In this document: piece after piece, positions 26,591-35,519 of the stretch
Layout: each line of letters begins with the position of its first letter
How positions within the stretch are numbered: position 1 is the stretch's first letter
NCBI RefSeq assembly: GCF_016464375.1
Contig: NZ_JADDIU010000011.1
Coordinates: 62,001 to 126,000, forward strand
Reading direction: 5' to 3'
Source of the DNA: Bacillus renqingensis
Lineage (GTDB): Bacteria; Bacillota; Bacilli; Bacillales; Cytobacillaceae
Length of the DNA: 64,000 bases
Notes under the pieces: generated by a model
What the model was told of the DNA's origin: nothing
Database searches by the model: none
The model's input: the letters and a program-made list of their open reading frames with translations, nothing else
Program-made: the position numbers and the translations under genes

Positions 26591-26657
26591 AAAAAAGTCA
26601 GATTTAATAATAAAAACCTTTTGTTTGTGGACTTTTCTAGAGTATATCTCTATTTTC

Positions 26658-26693
26658 GCCACACAGCTTTCCTGTAAAGCTGTGTGGCTTTTT
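26658..26693 (+). terminator. Strong terminator upstream of the EamA gene (attenuator or small-RNA terminator)
   Basis: A perfect 13-base-pair stem (GCCACACAGCTTT and its complement), a five-base loop and five T residues. No gene precedes it on this strand, and on the other strand there is no T-run. It therefore ends either a short RNA or the leader of the transporter gene. Confidence 0.8.
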
Positions 26694-26757
26694 GTTTGAA
26701 ATTGACACGGCATCAATCAAGTCAACTATTATTTTTTAAGTAAAAGGGGTAGAAATC

Positions 26758-27672
26758 ATGAAAACGTGGCACTATGCACTACTTGTTTTTTTGGGAGGCT
26801 GCTGTTACGGAGCATTATCCACATTTGTAAAACTCGCTTATCATGCTGGCTATACGGCGGCAGAAGTAACCGGGAGTCAGTACTTATTGGGAACTTTGCT
26901 CATCTGGATGATTGCTATTTTTTCGAAAAAGAAAAAACTCACTCTGACTAAAATAGGAAAACTTCTTTTATCGGGGATTCCACTTGGTTTAACGGGGGTA
27001 TTTTATTATCAATCACTGCAAACCGTTCACGCTTCACTTGCGATTATCTTTTTATTCCAATTTGTCTGGATTGGCAGCTTATTTGAATGGATTTTTTACA
27101 AAAAGGCACCGACAACTGGAAAGTTTGTTTCGATTGGTATTCTGGTGGTTGGCTCCATTCTTGCAGCCGGCATTATCACTGAAGGCGACGGGGGATTAAC
27201 CTGGCAGGGGACTGCTTGGGGGCTGCTTTCCGCCTTGACCTATACCACTTTTATCTTTCTTAGCGGCTCCGTTGAAACAGATACGCCACCTGTACTGAAA
27301 AGTGCCTTTTTTGCTACCGGAGGTTTGATTACTGTATTAATCCTTGTTCAGCCAACGGAGTTATTTCATTTATCTGTTTTCATGGGAGTAGCACCATACG
27401 GTCTGTATCTTGGCTTATTAGGGGTTGCCTTGCCGCCGCTTTTACTTTCAATCGGAATGCCGCATATCGGACCAGGACTTGGAACCATCTTAACAGCATC
27501 TGAACTTCCTGTTGCTGTTATATTATCATCGCTAGTCTTAGCAGAACAGGTTAGCATGTTCCAATGGCTCGGGGTTATTTTAATTTTAGGTGGAATTGTA
27601 GCGGGAAATGTGAAGGTACCCAAAACTGAAAAGAAGTCTCCTGCTTCTTTGGAAAAGGAATCTGTTTCTTAA
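26758..27672 (+). CDS. EamA/DMT-superfamily transporter
   Basis: A 304-residue protein with ten predicted membrane segments and two EamA halves. The first half includes GYTAAEVTGSQYLLGTLLIW; the second includes GPGLGTILTASELPVAVILS. It is a metabolite or drug exporter of unknown substrate. The ATG follows AAAAGGGGTAG. Expression may depend on read-through of the leader terminator just upstream. A good terminator follows at 27716. Confidence 0.82.
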   Translation: MKTWHYALLVFLGGCCYGALSTFVKLAYHAGYTAAEVTGSQYLLGTLLIWMIAIFSKKKKLTLTKIGKLLLSGIPLGLTGVFYYQSLQTVHASLAIIFLFQFVWIGSLFEWIFYKKAPTTGKFVSIGILVVGSILAAGIITEGDGGLTWQGTAWGLLSALTYTTFIFLSGSVETDTPPVLKSAFFATGGLITVLILVQPTELFHLSVFMGVAPYGLYLGLLGVALPPLLLSIGMPHIGPGLGTILTASELPVAVILSSLVLAEQVSMFQWLGVILILGGIVAGNVKVPKTEKKSPASLEKESVS

Positions 27673-27715
27673 GACGCCGGGGCAGTCTTCATCCGAAAAA
27701 ACCTGATTAATAAGT

Positions 27716-27744
27716 AAAGCACCCTGAAATTCTCAGGGTGCTTT
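27716..27744. terminator. Bidirectional terminator between the EamA and yugN-like genes
   Basis: A perfect 12-base-pair stem AAAGCACCCTGA/TCAGGGTGCTTT around a five-base loop, between two convergent genes. Confidence 0.85.
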
Positions 27745-27756
27745 ACCTATTTAAAA

Positions 27757-28185
27757 TTATGATACTAATAATCCGTTAATCGAACTTAAAACTTGCTGAA
27801 TTCTTTCTTCACCAGCTTTTGCCCATCTGCTTTTGTCATAGACATACCCGTCATTATCCAGAGGGGTTTGAAATTGATCAAGTCCTGTTGTGCCGGTCAC
27901 GAAAGAATTTTCATCATAATCTAAGCCAATATTTACGACATGTTTGATGATGAACGGTGTTCCAAACTCAATCAATGCCCCTGCATGATCTAAAGCACCA
28001 TCCAATACATAAATCGGAACTCGTAAATAAATCGATTCTCCACCTTCACGCCATAATAAAGCATCAAATTTGCCTTGATCATAATCAAAATTGCTGCAAA
28101 AACTACATCCGTAGGAATGAAAAATATCCCGAACGGCACCAAAATGCGCTCTTCTACCCTCAATTTCTGAATTTAATTGGAACAT
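27757..28185 (-). CDS. yugN: YugN-like family protein
   Basis: A 142-residue soluble protein resembling Bacillus YugN (N-terminal EIEGRRAHFGAVRDIFHSYG, central FDALLWREGGESIYLRVPIY, C-terminal GEERIQQVLSSI). The family is widespread in spore-formers and has no known biochemical function. The ATG has an AGGAG site. It converges with the EamA gene. Confidence 0.7.
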   Translation of the reverse strand: MFQLNSEIEGRRAHFGAVRDIFHSYGCSFCSNFDYDQGKFDALLWREGGESIYLRVPIYVLDGALDHAGALIEFGTPFIIKHVVNIGLDYDENSFVTGTTGLDQFQTPLDNDGYVYDKSRWAKAGEERIQQVLSSINGLLVS

Positions 28186-28354
28186 TTTTTTCCTTCACTC
28201 CTGTTATAAAAGAATTATTACTAGTATTAGCCAGATGTTCAATTAAATACCTGGCTCCTAAAACAAAAAGAGAATATAAAATTCCCCTCCTGTCTTGTAT
28301 TCAGCATAACTTTTTAATTGTTACAAATCCTAAAAAATGCAGGAGGTGAAACGA

Positions 28355-28525
28355 ATGTCAAATTCACGTAGGAAACAGGGAAATCAGAGCGAACCATCCA
28401 GTCTTGAGGATAAATCGGGATCACAATATCATGAAGAACATGCAGGGAATGTTACTGGATACGGAGAAATTGACCCGAATGCCGAAGGATTAAGAAATAA
28501 GCAGGACAATCCTGCTTCATCGTAA
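28355..28525 (+). CDS. Small hydrophilic protein (56 residues) upstream of splA
   Basis: The ATG at 28355 lies after GCAGGAGGTG, an excellent site. The product is rich in Ser, Asn, Gln, Glu and Gly, begins MSNSRRKQGNQSEPSSLEDK and has no membrane segment. It is reminiscent of small spore proteins, but I do not recognise the family. It lies 72 bases ahead of splA in the same direction. Confidence 0.6.
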   Translation: MSNSRRKQGNQSEPSSLEDKSGSQYHEEHAGNVTGYGEIDPNAEGLRNKQDNPASS

Positions 28526-28597
28526 TAGATCTTTCACACCCTTTGTGACATTTTTTCCGTTGTACCGTAATGATAAACTCTTGAAGAAGGTGTTTTA

Positions 28598-28843
28598 GTG
28601 GAAATTAATAACGATTCTGCCTCTTACAAACCGGGAGATATTGTATACGTTTTTTATCGCAATCCGCATACACAGGATGTAGCAAATGTACAGGCTGCGG
28701 CAGTAGTCAATCACCCTGACAATCCCAGTGAACTGGCGATATTTCTTTACGATACCTATTATCCATTAACAAATGAAATGGCTGTTTATCAAAGTGAGGC
28801 TGAGGCCCTGGATGTCTATGAACAGTATTTTGGATTTGAATAG
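28598..28843 (+). CDS. splA: SplA, regulator of the spore photoproduct lyase operon
   Basis: An 81-residue protein with the SplA pattern (PGDIVYVFYRNPHTQDVANV). In Bacillus subtilis SplA negatively affects expression of splB in the forespore. The start is a GTG with GAAGAAGG about nine bases upstream. The gene ends 11 bases ahead of splB, so the two form the usual operon. Confidence 0.88.
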   Translation: MEINNDSASYKPGDIVYVFYRNPHTQDVANVQAAAVVNHPDNPSELAIFLYDTYYPLTNEMAVYQSEAEALDVYEQYFGFE

Positions 28844-28854
28844 AGGATGTAACG

Positions 28855-29883
28855 ATGAATAAACCATTTATGCCTCAACTCGTATATTTTGAACCAAAAG
28901 CGCTGGAATACCCGCTTGGGCAAGAATTAAAGGAAAAATTTGAAAAAATGAATGTGGAAATTCGCTTCACTACTTCACATAATCAGGTAAGGGACCTTCC
29001 TGGTGATACTGATTTTCAAAGGTACCGGATTGCAAAGTCTACGCTAGTTGTCGGAATAAGAAAAACGCTTAAGTTTGATACATCAAAGCCTTCAGCCGAA
29101 TACGCGATTCCATTTGCTACGGGCTGTATGGGCCATTGCCATTATTGTTATTTGCAAACGACAATGGGTACAAAGCCATACATCCGCACATATGTCAATG
29201 TGGATGAAATCTTAGAAGCAGCTGATCAATATATGGAGGAACGTGCACCAGAAGTCACAAGATTCGAAGCTTCTTGCACCTCTGATATTGTAGGAATCGA
29301 CCATTTAACCCATACCTTAAAGCGAGCGATTGAACACTTTGGAAAATCGGAACTTGGTAAGCTACGTTTTGTCACAAAATTCCATCATGTTGATCATTTA
29401 CTAGATGCCAAACATAATGGAAAAACCAGATTTCGGTTTAGTGTAAATGCAGACTACGTGATAAAAAATTTTGAACCAGGTACATCAACGCTGGCAAAAC
29501 GAATTGAAGCAGCTGGAAAAGTGGCGAGAGCCGGCTATCCATTAGGGTTTATCGTGGCCCCTATTTACTTGTACGAAGGCTGGGAGGATGGCTACTATCA
29601 TTTGTTTGAACGGCTTGATGCCGAGTTACCGATGGATGTGCGGGATGATATCACCTTTGAATTTATTCAACACCGATTCACCAAACCAGCAAAGAGAGTG
29701 ATTGAAAAGAACTATCCAATGACAAAATTAGAATTAGATGAGACTGCAAGAAGATATAAATGGGGGAAATACGGCATCGGGAAATATATTTATCAAAAAG
29801 AAGAAGAAGAAGATATCAAAAGCCATCTCTATTCTTATATGGAAAAGTTCTTTCCAAAAGCTAAATTGGAATACTTTACTTAA
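28855..29883 (+). CDS. splB: Spore photoproduct lyase
   Basis: A 342-residue radical SAM enzyme that reverses the thymine dimer 'spore photoproduct' during germination. The cluster ligands are in GCMGHCHYCYLQT (CxxxCxxC, near residue 90), and the hydrogen-donor cysteine is in FEASCTSDIVG (near residue 140). Its presence supports an endospore-forming host. The ATG follows GAGGATG and the gene ends at a strong terminator. Confidence 0.95.
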   Translation: MNKPFMPQLVYFEPKALEYPLGQELKEKFEKMNVEIRFTTSHNQVRDLPGDTDFQRYRIAKSTLVVGIRKTLKFDTSKPSAEYAIPFATGCMGHCHYCYLQTTMGTKPYIRTYVNVDEILEAADQYMEERAPEVTRFEASCTSDIVGIDHLTHTLKRAIEHFGKSELGKLRFVTKFHHVDHLLDAKHNGKTRFRFSVNADYVIKNFEPGTSTLAKRIEAAGKVARAGYPLGFIVAPIYLYEGWEDGYYHLFERLDAELPMDVRDDITFEFIQHRFTKPAKRVIEKNYPMTKLELDETARRYKWGKYGIGKYIYQKEEEEDIKSHLYSYMEKFFPKAKLEYFT

Positions 29884-29900
29884 ACAATATTTCGTCCGAA

Positions 29901-29948
29901 AAAGGGGCAGTCCACCACCTCTGTAACGAAGTGGGTGACTGCCCCTTT
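29901..29948 (+). terminator. Terminator of the splAB operon
   Basis: AAAGGGGCAGTCCACC pairs with GGGTGACTGCCCCTTT (near-perfect 15-16-base-pair stem), 17 bases beyond the splB stop. Confidence 0.85.
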
Positions 29949-29954
29949 CTACTA

Positions 29955-30177
29955 TTAATAACACCTGAGGTTTCCCTAATTTTCAGGCAAGTCTTAATAC
30001 CATCCATTTTCGGCATCATCACATCCAAAATCACGAGTTGAACGGAGTTGGAATTCAACATTTCGATTGCCTGCAACCCATTCTCTGCCTCCAACACTTG
30101 AAGGCCTTTATTTCCCAAATGGACACGGATTACATTGCGAATTTCCGCATCATCTCAACAACCAATATTGTATTCAT
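29955..30177 (-). pseudogene. Remnant of a response-regulator receiver domain
   Basis: The minus strand from the ATG at 30177 (with a GGAGGAGG site) reads MNTILVVE. After a one-base frameshift it continues DDAEIRNVIRVHLGNKGLQV, then VQLVILDVMMPKMDGIKTCLKI, and ends near the splB terminator. The phosphorylation aspartate (VILDVMMP) survives. The second half of the receiver and any output domain are missing. Confidence 0.8.
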
Positions 30178-30793
30178 TTCGCCTCCTCCTTCGGCAAACA
30201 TAAACAAAAGCTGGCGGAAAATTTAGTGGTACATACAGTATTTTCTCCATTTCAAATCGCTCTGAAAGTTGTTTTTTCATTTGCAGCGAATATTGAAACG
30301 CAATAAAGAGGCCTCCTGGTTTTAACGAATTTTCTACTTGGTTAAGTAATTTTTCTCGAAATTCAGTTGAAAAATTAAAAAAGGGCAGTCCACTAATGAT
30401 ACAGTCCAATTGCTGAATACCATGTTGATTTATGACATTCATTAAATGGACAGCATTTTGGCAGCACAAGAATTCCGGGAATTCTATTTGTAGGCCCCTT
30501 CGCATTTTTTCCTCATTTTCGAACAAAAACACCTTTGCCTGTTCGGAAACCCGAGGCTTTATTTCTCTTGTTATAACACCTGTACCGGAACCAAGCTCTG
30601 CTATGGCACCTACTTCATTCCATTCCACCTGTTGAATCATTTTTTTAGACAAAAACCTCGAGCTTGGCCATAAACTGCCGATCTGCTTAGGATTTTGGAT
30701 AAACTTTTGTAAAAAAAACAAAGAATTTTGGCTATTCAAAGAAACTCTCCTCCCATACTTCGTTTTATTTTTCTCAATTGCAGATTTATTCAT
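30155..30793 (-). CDS. SAM-dependent methyltransferase (phospholipid N-methyltransferase-like)
   Basis: A 212-residue class I methyltransferase. It has an N-terminal FLQKFIQNPKQIGSLWPSSR segment typical of PmtA/rRNA-adenine-methylase-like proteins. The SAM motif I is AELGSGTGVITREI (near residue 57), and CIISGLPFFNF lies in the motif IV position. The lipid substrate is suggested by family only. The start is unsure: an ATG at 30791-30793 is chosen, although its ribosome site is weak and a TTG at 30838 is possible. The end overlaps the start of the response-regulator remnant. Confidence 0.75.
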   Translation of the reverse strand: MNKSAIEKNKTKYGRRVSLNSQNSLFFLQKFIQNPKQIGSLWPSSRFLSKKMIQQVEWNEVGAIAELGSGTGVITREIKPRVSEQAKVFLFENEEKMRRGLQIEFPEFLCCQNAVHLMNVINQHGIQQLDCIISGLPFFNFSTEFREKLLNQVENSLKPGGLFIAFQYSLQMKKQLSERFEMEKILYVPLNFPPAFVYVCRRRRRNEYNIGC

Positions 30794-30952
30794 GTAACAA
30801 TGAATGACTATTCTCTTTAGGTTTAAGAAACTTAGCAAGGACTAGCAGCAAAACGGAAATGATTACAACCATAACAAATGGTTTTTTATAAGGGGAACAA
30901 TATAGTGGAATGGTTCGTTATGGACTCATATGGAGGGAATTATAAAGACACC

Positions 30953-30987
30953 AAAAGAGCAACAGCTATATGAACTGTTGCTCTTTT
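30953..30987. terminator. Terminator after the S66 peptidase gene
   Basis: A perfect 13-base-pair stem AAAAGAGCAACAG/CTGTTGCTCTTTT with a nine-base loop and U-rich ends on both strands. Confidence 0.85.
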
Positions 30988-31036
30988 AAATAGGATTTAT
31001 TTAGTTATGTAAAGCGGTGCCTGACACCACCCTCTA

Positions 31037-32068
31037 TCATTGTACCCCGTTTTCCAAAATCGAGAATTTTTCCTTCGTACAGTCTATTTCTGCCATTACC
31101 CCATAAGGCAAAATAAACTTCGGTTCAGTATGACCAAAATTTAAATTATACAGAATTGGCAAATCTTCTAAAGAATATTCCTTCATCACCTTCAGAATTT
31201 CATGTTTATATTCATCATAATACTTCTCGTCTTGTGGTTTACCAAAAATAATTCCCTTTATTCTTTGTAAAATGCCTTGTGCAGCATAATTTCGTAACCA
31301 ATACCTGATATATTTTGGTTCTGGCTTCTCTTCAGATGTTTCAAAGAAAAGAATGCTATCTTCCCAATATTTTTTCTCAGGCCAAAGTTCCGTTCCTTTT
31401 ACGAATTCAAGTACTTCCATACAACCGCCGATCAAACGTCCTTGTACTAAACCAGAGCCTTGAAGTAGTTCATATCCAGCGTTCTGTTGCATCGTACGGC
31501 GCCTGTTCTTATTCGTTTCTATCCATTCCAAACGCTCACTTGTCCATTCTTTAGCCGGTTGAATTTCACCAATTATCTTATTGGAAAAAAGCGTTCGATT
31601 TACCATTTCAATCGTATAGGGATCCATCTCAACGTTTTCAGCAAAATCAGTTAAAATTGCCGGACCGTAAAATGAAGAGATTCCTGCTTTATGGCAAAAT
31701 AAATGTAGAACAGTCACATCGGAGTAACCCATAAAAATTTTCGCATTTTCACGTATAACATCAAAATCAATATAAGGAAGTAAGCGAATACTCTCTTCCC
31801 CACCAATATTTGTAAAAACACCTTTAATATTTTCATCCTTAAATGCCATCATTAAATCTTCAGCACGTGCTTGTGGATTATTATAAAGATAGTCTCCCCC
31901 TTTCAAACTATTCGGCATTGGGATAACTTTTAAACCAAAAATATCTTCCAATCTATTTACACCTTGTTCATACCGCCATCTAAGTTCTGGGTCTCCTGCC
32001 CCTCCCCATGAAGGACTTACTGTTGCAACACAATCTCCCCGCTGTAATTTTTTCGGCTTTATTAACAC
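31037..32068 (-). CDS. S66-family serine peptidase (LD-carboxypeptidase / MccF-like)
   Basis: A 343-residue protein with the S66 features: the nucleophile serine in IFMGYSDVTVLHLF (near residue 113), a glutamate in the middle region and the late histidine in NLNFGHTEPKFILPYG. The family includes LD-carboxypeptidases of peptidoglycan recycling and MccF, which cleaves microcin C-type peptide-nucleotides. This one looks closer to the MccF-type clade because of its WGGAGDPELRWRYEQGVNRL start, but that is a judgement. The start is GTG with a GGAGGGAG site. Confidence 0.82.
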   Translation of the reverse strand: MLIKPKKLQRGDCVATVSPSWGGAGDPELRWRYEQGVNRLEDIFGLKVIPMPNSLKGGDYLYNNPQARAEDLMMAFKDENIKGVFTNIGGEESIRLLPYIDFDVIRENAKIFMGYSDVTVLHLFCHKAGISSFYGPAILTDFAENVEMDPYTIEMVNRTLFSNKIIGEIQPAKEWTSERLEWIETNKNRRRTMQQNAGYELLQGSGLVQGRLIGGCMEVLEFVKGTELWPEKKYWEDSILFFETSEEKPEPKYIRYWLRNYAAQGILQRIKGIIFGKPQDEKYYDEYKHEILKVMKEYSLEDLPILYNLNFGHTEPKFILPYGVMAEIDCTKEKFSILENGVQ

Positions 32069-32325
32069 ATTAACTCCCTCCCTTTAATAGCTAACTGTAT
32101 TGAACTTATTATAAAGAGATATATGTTGTAAAACAATAAATTTTTCCAATGCCTTCATCAAAGAAACCACACTATTATCAAGCGAGTGGGCAACTCAATT
32201 TTCCATTTACTTTCAGGTACGCAAAGCGACGAAGGACTGATTCTTTTTTCCATTTCTCCGCATCTATCTTACGTACTTTCATTGAAAATGTTTGATATAA
32301 TATAAAAAATGGAGGGGAAAGGGTA

Positions 32326-33123
32326 ATGTCAGAAGCATATCAAGTTATTTCTTTTGTTGAAAATCAAAATATCAAAATTGAAATTTTAGAATATCAAAAT
32401 TTAGGCGGGAATGATAATTTTTCCGTTGCCGAAAAATTATATTTTGCTCAACAGTCCAATATCAAATTAAGACAAGTCAAAATTACACTAAAAAACAGTT
32501 CCTTAACAGCGGAATCCGGTGCTCTTCAGTTTATGAAAGGGGCTATTACATTAAAAAGCTTAGGTGGAACTGGCGCCAAAGGATTTTTAAAAGGACTTGC
32601 CTCTAACGTATTGACGAATGAATCCATGGTCAAACCGCAATACCAAGGGAGCGGGATTATTTATCTGGAACCCAGTTTTAAACACTACATGATTGTGGAA
32701 CTGAACAACGAAGAAATCATTGCAGATAAAGGGCTTTTTTATGCTTGTGAATCAAGTGTCTCCGTTTCTGTTCAGTCCATGAAAAATATTTCCTCTGCCA
32801 TTGTCGGAGGAGAAGGGCTATTTCAAACAAAAGTTTCCGGAAGAGGATTTTGTGTATTTGAAATACCTGTTCCCGAAGATGAACTTGTAGAATTGGAAAT
32901 TCAAAATGAAATGGTTCAAGTTGATGGGAACTTCACACTTTTCCGAGTTGGCAATATAGATTTTACTGTTGAAAAATCGACAAAAAGCATTTTCGGTTCT
33001 GTTGCTTCCGGAGAAGGATTACTTCAAACATTTAGAGGTACAGGGAAAGTCATTATCGCACCAACATTACCTGTCTACGAAAAATTAGTTCATGCTTTAA
33101 CCCCAATGCCACCATCAAAATAA
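32326..33123 (+). CDS. AIM24-family protein
   Basis: A 265-residue beta-rich protein of the AIM24 (TIGR00266-like) family, with repeated glycine-rich strands (GTGAKGFLKGLASNVLTNES and VASGEGLLQTFRGTGKVIIA). The function of bacterial members is poorly known. The ATG follows GGAGGGGAAAGGG. It is a single gene. Confidence 0.8.
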   Translation: MSEAYQVISFVENQNIKIEILEYQNLGGNDNFSVAEKLYFAQQSNIKLRQVKITLKNSSLTAESGALQFMKGAITLKSLGGTGAKGFLKGLASNVLTNESMVKPQYQGSGIIYLEPSFKHYMIVELNNEEIIADKGLFYACESSVSVSVQSMKNISSAIVGGEGLFQTKVSGRGFCVFEIPVPEDELVELEIQNEMVQVDGNFTLFRVGNIDFTVEKSTKSIFGSVASGEGLLQTFRGTGKVIIAPTLPVYEKLVHALTPMPPSK

Positions 33124-33257
33124 AAAAGCGATTCTAAAATGTTAACAGGTGCAATTTAAAGGTGCAAACAACAAAATAGGATACATTTGGTTGCCACAAT
33201 TTATAAGTACTGTCACCACCGGGAATATATATTTTTAAAAAATCATATATATGAAGT

Positions 33258-33275
33258 GACGTTAACGTTAACGTC
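33258..33275. promoter_or_regulatory. Perfect 18-base palindrome, likely operator
   Basis: GACGTTAACGTTAACGTC equals its own reverse complement and contains CGTTAACG. It lies 22 bases upstream of the SPW-protein ATG, just ahead of the AGGGAGGTG ribosome site. A dimeric repressor such as a TetR or LacI type could bind it. No regulator gene is adjacent. Confidence 0.6.
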
Positions 33276-33297
33276 TTATATAAGGGAGGTGCTTATC

Positions 33298-33474
33298 ATG
33301 TGGCAGCTTTGGCTTACTGGATTAATTGGTATTTGGCTCATCGTTTCACCATGGGTGTATAACTTCTCCAGTAATTCAGGCGCAATGTGGAACAGTATCA
33401 TTTTTGGATTCATTGTCTTAATACTTGCTATTTGGGCTAGTGCAGCTAACAAAAACAGCAGATCCAGTGACTAA
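33298..33474 (+). CDS. Small SPW-repeat membrane protein
   Basis: A 58-residue protein with two membrane helices and the SPW motif (LIVSPWVYNFSSNSGAMWNS). The ATG at 33298 follows AAGGGAGGTG. A longer upstream frame runs across the palindrome and is not used. Function is unknown. Confidence 0.75.
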   Translation: MWQLWLTGLIGIWLIVSPWVYNFSSNSGAMWNSIIFGFIVLILAIWASAANKNSRSSD

Positions 33475-33484
33475 TTTAATTGGG

Positions 33485-33525
33485 TCAGAGGGATTAGTTT
33501 CATATCCCATCTGGCCCTGTTTTAT
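33485..33525 (+). terminator. Hairpin after the SPW gene
   Basis: GGGTCAGAGGGA pairs imperfectly with TCCCATCTGGCCC and is followed by TGTTTTA. Confidence 0.5.
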
Positions 33526-33636
33526 GGAATCGGTCGGAGGGAATGGTTGCTAGTCACCTAAGTTCTGGAGCACCTGCCTCTTTTCCATGGAAGACTTACT
33601 ATTGCAACGCAATACATAGGTTGTGAAACAAAAAAT

Positions 33637-34428
33637 CTAAATAATCTTTGCAATAAATACAATCAAATACGAAGCAGGAATAATTAATAGCAGTGAAGCG
33701 AATGTTCCCAATGTTTTACTGCCTACCATCCCAATCACAACTGTACGAAAATCCTCTTCTGTGGATTTGCCTTCCATCACATCATCCGTCATAATAGATA
33801 ACTGCGGGTCTATAAATATGGACATGAGAATGGTCGCAATCCCGTTAACGATGGAAGATAATGTAACGCAAGTTGCTCTTAAATCTGGAGCAATACTCCC
33901 CGCATATATAGGTGCTAATGCTCCAACCGTTAATAAAGCAACTGCAATGACATTATAAATGATGATTTTTATAGGTAATTTCCTTAAATTAAATCCTGTG
34001 ATATTCTCTTTTACGGGGATTGCCACACAGTCCTTCATGTAATTAACTCCAGCTTTTGAAAAACTATGGATAACAAGTTTAGGGATTGACCGATCAACTG
34101 AGAAGTGCAGTACCCCTTTATAAAAAATCCTTTGAAATGTTGGAATTAAAAAAGCACCAGCAATTGTAGCAATACCAGATACTATAATTATGATATTAAA
34201 AATATGTAATAAATAAGTTGAACCAGAGTTATGTTCTACATATTTGGTTAGTAATGGAACTTGAAATGTTACCGCCATTCTTGATACTAATGTTAAGATG
34301 TTAAATACTGCAAATGAAACAGCTATTTTACCTGTTCTGACGCCAACCATTCGGACGGAATAGGCCAAAGTCCCTATCAAAGATATTATAAAGTTTAGGA
34401 TTAAAACAATGATAATTTGTGAACTCAA
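33637..34428 (-). CDS. amj: Amj-type lipid II flippase
   Basis: A 263-residue membrane protein resembling Bacillus subtilis Amj (YdaH), the alternative flippase that moves lipid II when MurJ is missing or inhibited. Recognisable parts are FIISLIGTLAYSVRMVGVRT at the start and the FIDPQLSIMTDDVMEGK loop. About six or seven membrane segments are seen. It is a single gene; no SigM-type promoter was identified with confidence. Confidence 0.82.
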   Translation of the reverse strand: MSSQIIIVLILNFIISLIGTLAYSVRMVGVRTGKIAVSFAVFNILTLVSRMAVTFQVPLLTKYVEHNSGSTYLLHIFNIIIIVSGIATIAGAFLIPTFQRIFYKGVLHFSVDRSIPKLVIHSFSKAGVNYMKDCVAIPVKENITGFNLRKLPIKIIIYNVIAVALLTVGALAPIYAGSIAPDLRATCVTLSSIVNGIATILMSIFIDPQLSIMTDDVMEGKSTEEDFRTVVIGMVGSKTLGTFASLLLIIPASYLIVFIAKII

Positions 34429-34487
34429 TTACTTTCACCTACTCTTCTTAATCCATTGTGTCATTTTTTGGATTTCACTACAAGTTC

Positions 34488-35324
34488 TCAACAAATAAAT
34501 TCAGAAAATTTTTTGTCCAGCCAATGGCTTGGTTTTTCTAAGTAATTTGGAATCTTAGTATGAATATCCCCAATTGCTGCATTGATTTGTGATTGTGTAA
34601 GGAAAAGAGCCTTCGTCAAGTTAGCACCCCTTAGATTTGCATCTCTAAGGTCAGCTCCAATAAAATCAGCCTTCCTTAAATCACTATGACTTAAATTTGC
34701 TGCTATCAGTAATTTCCCACGGAAATCTTCACCTTGTAAGTCCAGCCCTTTTAAATTTGCTCCTAAGTAGTCAAAGTCTTCCTTGATCCTGCGCTTTTTA
34801 CCTCTTTTAATGAGGTCGGCTCGATACCTTTTACTTGTCTCTACTAATAGAACATTGACATTACTTCTATGTGCAGCAATATCTATCTCTAAAATCTCCT
34901 TTGGCTTTTTTTCGGTTAGTTCAACCGTTTCTTTGTAAATCTTTTGTAGGCTGGCCTGAAACGATTGCGTCTCCTTTAAAGTCAGAGCTTGTTTGAGATA
35001 CCAAAGCATTTCATGCAGTTGCTGTACAAGAGGAAATACAGCAAACATTTCTTCGGCATGCTCAAAATCCTCACGCCAGTCTTTACCATTATAAATAAAC
35101 TGCGAAACATGCTGCCCTGCCCCGAAACATTCATAAGATACACAGCCGCGAAAGCCTTTCTCCCTCAATAGGTCATGTATAGAACACGAGTTATTTGAAC
35201 ATAAATTTCGGCAAGGTTGTCCGCCGGCTTTGTTGAAAGGAAAATCCGCTGACTTTCCATAGGGTAATGCTACACAGCACAATCCAAAGCAATTCTTGCA
35301 ATCTGATTGTAAATCAGCAATCAT
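34488..35324 (-). CDS. Pentapeptide-repeat protein with N-terminal cysteine cluster
   Basis: A 278-residue protein. The first 60 residues carry a cysteine-rich pattern (CKNCFGLCC, then further Cys up to CVSYEC) that may bind zinc or an iron-sulphur cluster. Residues about 190-255 are pentapeptide repeats (LKGLDLQGEDFRG, ANLSHSDLRKADFIGADLRD), which form a right-handed beta-helix. The ATG at 35322-35324 has an AGGAAG site; an ATG nine codons earlier is possible. Function is unknown. Confidence 0.75.
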   Translation of the reverse strand: MIADLQSDCKNCFGLCCVALPYGKSADFPFNKAGGQPCRNLCSNNSCSIHDLLREKGFRGCVSYECFGAGQHVSQFIYNGKDWREDFEHAEEMFAVFPLVQQLHEMLWYLKQALTLKETQSFQASLQKIYKETVELTEKKPKEILEIDIAAHRSNVNVLLVETSKRYRADLIKRGKKRRIKEDFDYLGANLKGLDLQGEDFRGKLLIAANLSHSDLRKADFIGADLRDANLRGANLTKALFLTQSQINAAIGDIHTKIPNYLEKPSHWLDKKFSEFIC

Positions 35325-35519
35325 TATTAAACACTTCCTGTCTAATGACATAGAATATTTTTAAGTATATAGGAAAAAGCGGACTGTTAATAGTTTTAAG
35401 AAGGTGCGAACCCTATTTCTGTTAGTTGTGACTCTTTCGATTGTCCCTCCGCTTTACAATGTCTAATAATATAGATGTTTTTATCCATCATTCCTCCAAC
35501 CTTAGCCCTATTCCATTGA

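Larger units (their letters stand above)
26367..26757. other. Intergenic region with a candidate attenuated leader
   Basis: About 390 bases between divergent genes. It contains the promoter-like sequence at 26562, the hairpin terminator at 26658 and an AAAAGGGG ribosome site for the transporter. No open reading frame with a good start is seen. A known riboswitch class is not recognised. Confidence 0.5.
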
